Below, in pieces: positions 58,536-64,000 of a DNA stretch of 64,000 nt (positions are counted from its first letter, which is position 1; each line of letters begins with the position of its first letter). The DNA lies in contig REGQ01000061.1 in the NCBI GenBank assembly GCA_004134985.1, positions 1 through 64,000 of the forward strand. The letters run 5' to 3'. The translations under genes were made by a program, and so were the position numbers. The notes under the pieces are model-generated. The model did not search any database and was not told where the DNA came from. It worked only from the letters and a program-made list of their open reading frames with translations. This DNA comes from Paenibacillaceae bacterium (GTDB lineage: Bacteria > Bacillota > Bacilli > Paenibacillales > Paenibacillaceae).

Positions 58536-59072
58536 ATGAATATATATGGTAATTTAAAGAAGTCAAACGAAATTCTAGAAAACGCATTATTAGAGCAAAC
58601 GGATGATCACATTGACCCATTAACAATACTTGAGGGATTCCAAAGCTCGTGGAAATACATTGAGAAGTTTCTGAAGAATGCACATCCTGAATGGGCGAAA
58701 CAGTGGGGTCTTAGATTAACGGATATAGATCACAATGAATTAGCATTCTCAAGAGACATGATAAAAGATGCCAAACAAAGGATAGAAAAACTTAAGAAAG
58801 AAAGGAAAGTGAAGAATTATTTCGCCTTGTATATCTCATTAGTGGGGAGTTTATTTACTTTTAACAAATCCTACGAAGAGTCCTGTGATATCTGCCAAAG
58901 TGAACTACGGTATTATACAGATTCTATTGCCAATAGGGTTTTAAAGAGGTGTAGTTTATGTGGGACTTTATATCATGGGGATACAGGTGTAAGAATTGGA
59001 TTAAATGAAGAAATAAGTTTACGCCCATCAACAAAAAGTGACTTGATCAAAGAGGGAATAATAGATAATTAA
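58536..59072 (+). CDS. Hypothetical protein with zinc-ribbon-like motif (cassette 25)
   Basis: The roughly 178-residue protein has a helical N-terminal half and a C-terminal CDICQSEL...CSLCGTLYH pair of CxxC motifs (about residues 119-151), suggesting a bound zinc. No family recognised. I take ATG 58536 behind GGTGG over the GTG at 58527. Confidence 0.65.
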   Translation: MNIYGNLKKSNEILENALLEQTDDHIDPLTILEGFQSSWKYIEKFLKNAHPEWAKQWGLRLTDIDHNELAFSRDMIKDAKQRIEKLKKERKVKNYFALYISLVGSLFTFNKSYEESCDICQSELRYYTDSIANRVLKRCSLCGTLYHGDTGVRIGLNEEISLRPSTKSDLIKEGIIDN

Positions 59073-59109
59073 AAGTTGTGAGTATTGTCAAGGGATATGT
59101 GTCCGAGAT

Positions 59110-59263
59110 CTCCTAACATCGTATTTACGCTGCGAGTTGCTCTTGGTCACTGGAAAAGCATTTGGCAGGGAGTCTATTCAAGTGACCTGCATGTTAAATC
59201 TGACGATCGTTCCGCTATGCGGTACTTAAGCCCCTCAGGTTGGCGAATACAAAACGTTATGTG
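59110..59263 (+). repeat. attC-like site 26
   Basis: CTCCTAAC, ATTTACG, CTCTTGGTCACT paired with AAGTGACC, GTTCCGCTATGCGGTAC, CTTAAGCCCCTC, GGCGAATAC and GTTATGTG; about 154 bp. Confidence 0.8.
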
Positions 59264-59301
59264 AAACCTATGCAATTGTAAATTCTCAAGGGAGTGATCC
59301 A

Positions 59302-59631
59302 ATGAAGAGAATTATGCTATTAGCGCTGATGATGATTTTACTTGCTGGTTGCAGTTTTGAAGAAGTCTCTTCAATAAACCGATCTCCAAATGAAGGTGAA
59401 GGATTTATTTTAGAGGTAACAGAAAATCGCATTTTAGTGGTTGAGAATAAATATATGAACAAGACTTGGGAGGATATTATGGATGAGTATGTTGGCGAAG
59501 CAATATGGCTAACAACCAATACAAGAAATTTAAAACCAGGTCAAAAAATACATTATAAAATTAAGGGTGGAATCAATGAATCATACCCCTCACAAGCAGA
59601 AGCCAAAGAAGTGAAGATTGTCAATCAATAA
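59302..59631 (+). CDS. Lipoprotein, DUF3221-like (cassette 26)
   Basis: The 109-residue protein has a clear lipoprotein signal (MKRIMLLALMMILLAGC, lipobox LAGC) and a small OB-like domain (EGEGFILEVTENRILVVENK ... LKPGQKIHYKIKG) similar in outline to DUF3221 lipoproteins of Bacillota. It is predicted to be tethered outside the cell. Start behind AGGGAGTGA. Confidence 0.75.
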   Translation: MKRIMLLALMMILLAGCSFEEVSSINRSPNEGEGFILEVTENRILVVENKYMNKTWEDIMDEYVGEAIWLTTNTRNLKPGQKIHYKIKGGINESYPSQAEAKEVKIVNQ

Positions 59632-59649
59632 CAATTTGTGGTAGTTCAT

Positions 59650-59723
59650 GGTGATAAGTCTGGCGACCCGTTCGCTACGCTCACTTAACGCTTTCGGATT
59701 CGTGAATCCAAAGTTGTTATCGA
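59650..59723 (+). repeat. attC-like site 27 (right part)
   Basis: GTGATAAGTCTGGCGACCCG, TTCGCTACGCTCACTTAACG, TTCGGATTCGTGAATCCAAA and GTTATCGA. The left outer arm is missing or unrecognisable. Confidence 0.55.
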
Positions 59724-59752
59724 TAATTTCTTGAAAGGGTGGAATAACTTAA

Positions 59753-60424
59753 ATGAGCATAAATGCTGTTCTTTTTGATTTAGACAATACATTAATAAAT
59801 CGAAAACTTGCCTTTGAAGAATTTTCAAATAAGCTCGTTGACAATTATCTAGTGGTTTCAGACCCTTCTGAAAGAAACGAGATTGTTCATTATATTATCG
59901 AAGCAGATAATGATGGCTATAGAAGCAAGAAAGAATTGTATCAGGAACTTCTTCGTAATTTGAAGTGGAAGAAAGAAACGACTCTCGAAGAATTGCTTGA
60001 TTATTGGTTTTCAGAGTTTTTCAAATGTACCGTATTAATGAACGGTGCAATGGATGTCATTCATGTTCTAAGAAACCAAGGATTGAAATTAGGTTTGATC
60101 ACCAATGGTTCTGTTCATTCGCAAAACGCGAAGATAGATTGTGCTAAGATACGGCATTTGTTTGACGTAATAGTGGTTTCGGATGAGGTACAGGTGAAGA
60201 AGCCAGACAAAAGGATATTTGAAATTGCACTTGAACGATTAGGAGTAAAACCAGAAACGTCATTCTATATAGGAGATCACCCTCTTAACGATATTAAAGG
60301 GGCAAGTGAAGCCGGGCTAAAAACCATTTGGTTAGCGGGATTCAGAGAATGGGACGTAGCGGGAGTCCAACCACATTACACTGTAAAAGAATTAAAGGAA
60401 TTAATAACGATTTTTGAGAGTTGA
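59753..60424 (+). CDS. HAD-superfamily hydrolase (cassette 27)
   Basis: The 223-residue phosphatase has all four HAD motifs: FDLDNTLINR (I), LITNGS (II), KKPDKRIFEIAL (III Lys) and YIGDHPLNDIKGA (IV). A helical C1 cap follows motif I. YjjG-like enzymes of this form act on nucleotides or sugar phosphates, which fits the nucleotide theme of the array. Start behind AAAGGGTGG. Confidence 0.92.
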   Translation: MSINAVLFDLDNTLINRKLAFEEFSNKLVDNYLVVSDPSERNEIVHYIIEADNDGYRSKKELYQELLRNLKWKKETTLEELLDYWFSEFFKCTVLMNGAMDVIHVLRNQGLKLGLITNGSVHSQNAKIDCAKIRHLFDVIVVSDEVQVKKPDKRIFEIALERLGVKPETSFYIGDHPLNDIKGASEAGLKTIWLAGFREWDVAGVQPHYTVKELKELITIFES

Positions 60425-60444
60425 TCAGGGATGTCAAGAAACTT

Positions 60445-60609
60445 CCGATCACACCGTATCACGCGTCGGGGCAACAACCCCTTTGTCACTGAGACGAATT
60501 TGGCAGAGTAGCGTATTCAAGTGACAACCCTGCGAGCCTAAGTCTGTCGACCCGTTGCGCTATGCTCTACTTAAGGCTCTCGGGTTCGTGAATACAAGAA
60601 CGTTGGCTG
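60445..60609 (+). repeat. attC-like site 28
   Basis: CCGATCAC, GTATCACG, TTTGTCACT paired with AAGTGACAACC, CCTGCGAGCCTAAGTC, CTTAAGGCTCTCGG, CGTGAATAC and GTTGGCTG. The next cassette starts TTGGCTGA and ends TCAGCTAA at site 29 (seven of eight), although the facing arm of site 28 does not match. Confidence 0.8.
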
Positions 60610-60633
60610 AAATTTACCGAAAGGAATAAAGGC

Positions 60634-61008
60634 ATGGAAAAAAACACTAAACCAATATGTAGTTTTATAGGATTAGGTTTATTCATAATAACTTTAGCAG
60701 TCCATTTATGTTTTAGACTATCAAGAACATCAGATGTAGGTATAGCTATGTTACTGTCTTTAGCTAATTCACTTTTGTTAATATTTACTTTGTTATGGAG
60801 TGTAATGGGGATAATTGAATTTCGTACAATATTAAAGGCACACAAAAAAATTAAATACAAGTTAAATAGTGGAGAAATTTATAAAGTTGAATACAAGAAA
60901 AAGGCAAAAAAATATAAAGCATATTTAACTATAAACGTTATTTATCTAGCTATTATCTTATGTCAGTTGGGATATGTGATTTACAACTGGGATGAAGTAA
61001 ACGTATAA
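60634..61008 (+). CDS. Small membrane protein (cassette 28)
   Basis: The 124-residue protein has three predicted membrane helices (about residues 8-28, 37-60 and 95-116) and a basic cytosolic loop (KAHKKIKYKLNSGEIYKVEY). No family recognised. Start behind GAAAGGAA. Function unknown. Confidence 0.7.
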   Translation: MEKNTKPICSFIGLGLFIITLAVHLCFRLSRTSDVGIAMLLSLANSLLLIFTLLWSVMGIIEFRTILKAHKKIKYKLNSGEIYKVEYKKKAKKYKAYLTINVIYLAIILCQLGYVIYNWDEVNV

Positions 61009-61104
61009 TATCAAGTCTTTTGAAAGGCGCTCAAAGAATTAATGACTTGTTAATGGTTGGGAAAAATCAGATCGGTTTCATGGATTCGAAGAAGGCATTG
61101 ATGT

Positions 61105-61257
61105 CAGCTAATTCACGCTACGGGCCAGACGTCCTCGGTCAATGATGATGCAATTGGCATGAAAGCTTACTCAGGTAGCAACCCGGCGTGGCAATCACTG
61201 TATGATCGCCGCGGCAGCTTAAGCCTCTCAGGTTCGTGAAGAGATAACTTTATCTGA
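61105..61257 (+). repeat. attC-like site 29
   Basis: CAGCTAAT is fused directly to TTCACGC, with the spacer between outer and inner left arms lost. CCTCGGTCAATG, GCCGCGGCAGCTTAAGCCTC, GGTTCGTGAA and TTTATCTG follow; the right core is also weak. About 153 bp. Confidence 0.65.
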
Positions 61258-61294
61258 AACATATGCAAAAATAACACGTAGAAAGGAAAGTACA

Positions 61295-61717
61295 TTGGTC
61301 ACAAGATTGCGCACGAAAAATGATGCAGTTTTAGTAATGGTAGTACTTAGCATTCTATATGCTCTTTTTGGTGAAGTCATTTATTACTTTGCCTATACTA
61401 ATGATGCTGTAGCTGAAAAATTCAACATCTTAACTTGTCTTCTTATCATCCTTTATACGTTACCGGTTGTGTTACTTTTTCGGAATAAATATTGGGCTCT
61501 ATACTTGTTAGTAATTGTACTAAGTCCATTTTTCTCTATATTGTTTCTTTTATTATTTGGTGGATTTACTCCAGTTAAGGAAGATGATATGGGGGTTGGA
61601 TTTCTTTATATATTGGTTTGGATAATACAAGAATTTTGTATGATCGTAAGTGCATTATTAGGATTAATAATTAATTTTTTTATAGCTCGTTTGAAGAAAA
61701 AACACGTTGCACGTTGA
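61295..61717 (+). CDS. Small membrane protein (cassette 29)
   Basis: A TTG start behind AAAGGAAAG gives a 140-residue protein with four predicted membrane helices (about 11-31, 41-60, 66-90 and 105-132). No recognised family. Its short N-terminus is basic. The stop lies close to the left arm remnants of site 30. Confidence 0.7.
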   Translation: MVTRLRTKNDAVLVMVVLSILYALFGEVIYYFAYTNDAVAEKFNILTCLLIILYTLPVVLLFRNKYWALYLLVIVLSPFFSILFLLLFGGFTPVKEDDMGVGFLYILVWIIQEFCMIVSALLGLIINFFIARLKKKHVAR

Positions 61718-61725
61718 TTTAGAAG

Positions 61726-61772
61726 GCATTCACGCATCCGATAACACCATATTCACGCTGCGTTGCCCAGAC
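61726..61772 (+). repeat. attC-like site 30 (two left-arm remnants)
   Basis: GGCATTCACGC is followed directly by a second left arm, CGATAAC..ATTCACGCTGCG (61739-61759), and then by the GNAT leader. There is no right half. It is similar to the double left arm at site 9. Confidence 0.6.
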
Positions 61773-61793
61773 AACTTTTTTGGGAGGTGTCTT

Positions 61794-62387
61794 ATGAAGA
61801 GAATTGAAGATAATTTCAAATCATTCCCTATTATGGAAACTGAGAGGACGATATTAAGGCCAATTACATATTCAGATCTAGAAGATATTTATCGTTACTG
61901 CTCAGTTCCAGAGGTTTCACGTTATACAGTTTGGGATGTTCACAAAAGTATTGAGGATACCAAAGCATTTATTGATTTTGTATTGAATCGATATGAGACA
62001 CAAAATGTTGGCCCGTGGGGGATTGAACTAAAAGAGTCTAAAAAAATAATCGGGAGTTGCAGCTATGTTTCGTGGGACAACAAAAATCTTAGAGCTGAAC
62101 TAGGATATGTATTATCAAATCATTATTGGAATCAAGGAATCATGACCGAAGTTATTAGAAGAATAATTGAACATGGATTTAAGGATCTTGAGTTAGTTAG
62201 AATTGAGGCTCGATGTCTTCCAATTAACTTGGGTTCATCTAAAGTAATGGAGAAGACGGGAATGAAATATGAAGGACTATTACGAAAGTATATATGGGTA
62301 AAGAATGATTTTCAGGATTTAAAGATATATTCAATAATTAAAGAAGATTTTGAGCGTCTTTTCAAAGAAAGTCCAAGCATCAGCTAA
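61794..62387 (+). CDS. GNAT acetyltransferase, RimJ/RimL-like (cassette 30)
   Basis: The 197-residue protein starts MKRIEDNFKSFPIMETERTI LRPITY and has motif A ELGYVLSNHYWNQGIMTEVI (WNQGIM loop) and INLGSSKVMEKTGMKYEGLL. This is the RimJ/RimL-type group, as cassette 23. ATG 61794 lies behind GGGAGGTG; upstream in-frame sequence reads through the attC-like remnant. Confidence 0.88.
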   Translation: MKRIEDNFKSFPIMETERTILRPITYSDLEDIYRYCSVPEVSRYTVWDVHKSIEDTKAFIDFVLNRYETQNVGPWGIELKESKKIIGSCSYVSWDNKNLRAELGYVLSNHYWNQGIMTEVIRRIIEHGFKDLELVRIEARCLPINLGSSKVMEKTGMKYEGLLRKYIWVKNDFQDLKIYSIIKEDFERLFKESPSIS

Positions 62388-62410
62388 CACGTTATTCACG
62401 CTAGGTAAGG
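62381..62410 (+). repeat. attC-like site 31 (left arm only)
   Basis: CAGCTAAC followed by TTATTCACGCTAGG right after the GNAT stop. The rest of the site is absent. Confidence 0.55.
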
Positions 62411-62628
62411 GGAATCAATGATGTCTTACACTAAACCGGTAATAATTGAAGAAAAGAAATATTTTGAATTTAATTTTAGTTGTAGTAGTTATATTTACAA
62501 CAAGTGCACTATAATACCTAAATGCTAGGTTTAGCGGGGTTAAGTCTGATATGGGGTTTAGAGTGATACCAAGGTCGAAGGTAATGTCTTCCCCTTGAGT
62601 GAGCTTTGCCACACTACATGCCTGTTAA
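62411..62628. other. Intergenic region without a recognised gene
   Basis: About 220 bp, AT-rich. One plus-strand frame (MSYTKPVIIEEKKYFEFNFS..., 62421 on) ends after about 30 codons, and a weak minus-strand frame is not supported by a start site. Probably a decayed cassette. Confidence 0.35.
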
Positions 62629-62629
62629 T

Positions 62630-62757
62630 CTATATGATTTTTCATATAGAATTTTAGAAATCATCGCCAAATGACCAATTGTATATGATATTTCATATAG
62701 AATCGTTGAAATGATCACCGAATGACAAATTCTATATGATATTTCATATAGAATCGC
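62630..62757 (+). repeat. Three direct repeats, each containing a TATATGA-N4-TCATATA palindrome
   Basis: CTATATGATTTTTCATATAG, TATATGATATTTCATATAG and TATATGATATTTCATATAG recur about 51 bp apart, with the spacers (AATCATCGCCAAATGACCAA and GATCACCGAATGACAAA) also similar. Evenly spaced palindromes of this sort are usually operators for a dimeric repressor or iteron-like sites. No adjacent regulator obviously uses them. Confidence 0.65.
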
Positions 62758-62791
62758 AAGAATAAAAATACCCTTCGAGGTGTACCGACAT

Positions 62792-63045
62792 CCGATAAAA
62801 TCGTATTCACGCTTAGGACCTTTAAAGAGTTTCCTCGTCGCAAGAAAAATTTTCGGAGAAGCGAGTCTGAATATTTTGAAGGTTATTGAAAGGAAATCAA
62901 TATGAAATCAATATGAAATTAATTTATTAATCGTGTTCGTATGTTTATCCTGCGTAGCTAACCGAGTAGCGGCAGGTACTCCGCGCCTTAAGGACAGCAA
63001 TCGGAAGAAATTCTTCATCACGAATCCTTGACGAACGTGGTGGTT
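62792..63045 (+). repeat. attC-like site 32 (degenerate, end of array)
   Basis: CCGATAAA and ATTCACG form a left arm, then after about 150 bp of unrelated sequence come CCTGCGTAGCTAACCGAG, GCGCCTTAAGG and CACGAATCCTTGACGAACG, a worn right part. It is the last trace of the array; an unrelated two-component system follows. Confidence 0.45.
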
Positions 63046-63109
63046 TAATGGTTTATTTTCATCAGGCATTTTAATGAGTAATACACTCAATAACTTAGGA
63101 GGAACGCAA

Positions 63110-63787
63110 GTGGTAAAAATATTGGTCGTGGATGATGACGAGGATATCCGCGAGTTAATCCGTCTTTATCTCCAAGCAGAAGGCTTTTTTGTAATGGAAG
63201 CAAAAGATGGTGTAGAGGCCATGGAGATCATTTGGGATATGCAGGCGGATCTGGTCATTCTCGACATTATGATGCCTCATATGGACGGCTGGCAGCTGTG
63301 TGAGCAGCTTCGTCAGGATTACTCTGACATGCCTATGCTGATGCTCTCTGCCAAAGGGGAGACACAGGACAAGCTTCGCGGCTTCCGGCTCGGAACCGAT
63401 GATTACATGGTCAAGCCCTTCGATCCGCTGGAATTGGTCATGCGGGTCAAGGTGCTGCTCAAGCGCTACCGTATTCAGACCTCGATGAAGGTGCAACTTG
63501 GTGAGGTGGTGCTGGACAAACAGCGCTATGAGGCAGACTGGAACGGGAGGAAAATCTCGCTTCCGCTCAAGGAGTTTGACCTACTGTTCAAGCTTGGGAG
63601 CGCACCGGGGAAAATTTTTACCCGCAATCAGCTCATTGATCAAATCTGGGGTGCTGATTTTGACGGCAATGACCGAACCGTCGACGTACATATCAAGCGG
63701 ATCAGGGAACGATTTACGGATGAGGAAGCCCCCTTTATCATTGTGACCAAGCGCGGGCTGGGCTACAAGCTGGAGATGAAGCCATGA
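63110..63787 (+). CDS. OmpR/PhoB-family response regulator
   Basis: The roughly 225-residue regulator has a receiver (VKILVVDDDEDI; Asp in LVILDIMMPHMDG; Lys in DDYMVKPFD) and a winged helix (VDVHIKRIRERFTD, TKRGLGYKLE). GTG 63110 is six bases behind AGGAGG and preferred over ATG 63074. It overlaps the following kinase by four bases. Related in type, but not identical, to the regulator at 24277. Confidence 0.92.
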   Translation: MVKILVVDDDEDIRELIRLYLQAEGFFVMEAKDGVEAMEIIWDMQADLVILDIMMPHMDGWQLCEQLRQDYSDMPMLMLSAKGETQDKLRGFRLGTDDYMVKPFDPLELVMRVKVLLKRYRIQTSMKVQLGEVVLDKQRYEADWNGRKISLPLKEFDLLFKLGSAPGKIFTRNQLIDQIWGADFDGNDRTVDVHIKRIRERFTDEEAPFIIVTKRGLGYKLEMKP

Positions 63788-64000
63788 TCAAAACGATTTA
63801 CGTCAAGGTCATTTTGACCTATCTAGTCGTAACCGCGCTGGCTCTGATTGTCGCCTCTGTCGTCATTGTCCTATCCAATCAGAAAGATATCATTAACGCG
63901 GAAAATGACAAACTCGTTCGCAACGGCCAGGATATAATCCGTATGTACAAGGAAAAGGGGGTGGAAGAAGTCAATTCCGTCCTGCTTGGCATGGCCTCCT
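63784..64000 (+). CDS. Sensor histidine kinase, N-terminal part (runs off the window)
   Basis: ATG 63784 overlaps the regulator stop. The 72 visible codons give MIKTIYVKVILTYLVVTALA LIVASVVIV, a first membrane helix, then the start of an outside sensor loop. Position behind an OmpR-type regulator identifies it as a kinase; the catalytic part lies beyond the window. Confidence 0.8.
   Translation, partial: MIKTIYVKVILTYLVVTALALIVASVVIVLSNQKDIINAENDKLVRNGQDIIRMYKEKGVEEVNSVLLGMAS

Noticed and set aside
12862-63045. CRISPR array as an explanation for the repeats
   Set aside because: Units are 95-190 bp, partly palindromic, diverged and separated by whole genes, and no cas genes are present.
12862-63045. 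REP/MITE-type dispersed repeats as an explanation
   Set aside because: Strict one-site-per-gene order, single orientation and start/end complementarity of the enclosed genes fit cassettes better; a genome-wide survey would be needed to exclude it fully.

Overview
The window looks like the chromosome of a Gram-positive Paenibacillus-type member of the Bacillota. Evidence: strong AGGAGG-type ribosome binding sites, frequent TTG/GTG starts, BceRSAB- and BlaI-type modules, an IS3-family element, and mixed base composition. I cannot fix the genus or species without a search. No tRNA, rRNA or CRISPR array was seen.

1-10.7 kb is an ordinary accessory cluster: two near-identical TetR regulators, a membrane-anchored multicopper oxidase, a 14-TM MFS exporter, an SDR reductase (plus a 32-codon relic of a second copy), a serine beta-lactamase/esterase-like hydrolase, an alpha/beta hydrolase, a cytochrome P450 and a chemotaxis receptor. 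An ATTGATCAATTACTAAT-type motif recurs in front of several of these genes and is probably the TetR operator.

From about 11.3 kb to 63 kb the window holds what I consider its main discovery: an integron-like gene-cassette array in a Gram-positive. About 32 structured, attC-like sites or half-sites (about 95-190 bp when complete) separate short genes that all point rightward. The cassette genes are NUDIX hydrolases, GNAT acetyltransferases, small P-loop kinases, a cytidine-deaminase-like enzyme, a HAD phosphatase, lipoproteins, small membrane proteins and unknowns. Each complete site has an outer RYYYAAC-type arm and a GTTRRRY-type arm, an inner ATTCACG / CGTGAAT arm pair, and internal stems that change in a compensatory way between copies. 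The first bases of many cassettes (TTRRRYGA) are complementary to the end of the same cassette rather than to the facing arm of the upstream site, as expected if each cassette was once a circle.

The array contains no recognisable IntI. Instead, a pair of overlapping tyrosine-recombinase genes (26239-28169, minus strand) is read divergently from the cassettes. A candidate attI-like region lies between them and the first site, with GTATAAC-N5-GTTATAC and repeated CGTATAAC boxes. A decayed second copy of the same platform lies at 11270-12869, and a small relic of the downstream recombinase gene at 48256-48378.

Two blocks interrupt the array. The first (16.8-28.2 kb) has a GNAT, a broken DUF418 gene, a BmrA-like ABC exporter, an AraC/GyrI-like regulator, a two-component system with an ABC transporter, and the intact recombinase platform. 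The second (41.3-55.2 kb) has a Nif3-like protein, a DUF3024 protein, a complete BceRSAB-type peptide-antibiotic resistance module with a TraX-like protein, a BlaI/M56-peptidase/copper-amine-oxidase-domain module under a perfect 18-bp palindromic operator, a GyrI-like protein with a UvrA2-type ABC protein, and a transposase relic. An IS3-family element (about 38139-39506) is inserted in one cassette gene. The window ends in another two-component system whose kinase runs off the edge.
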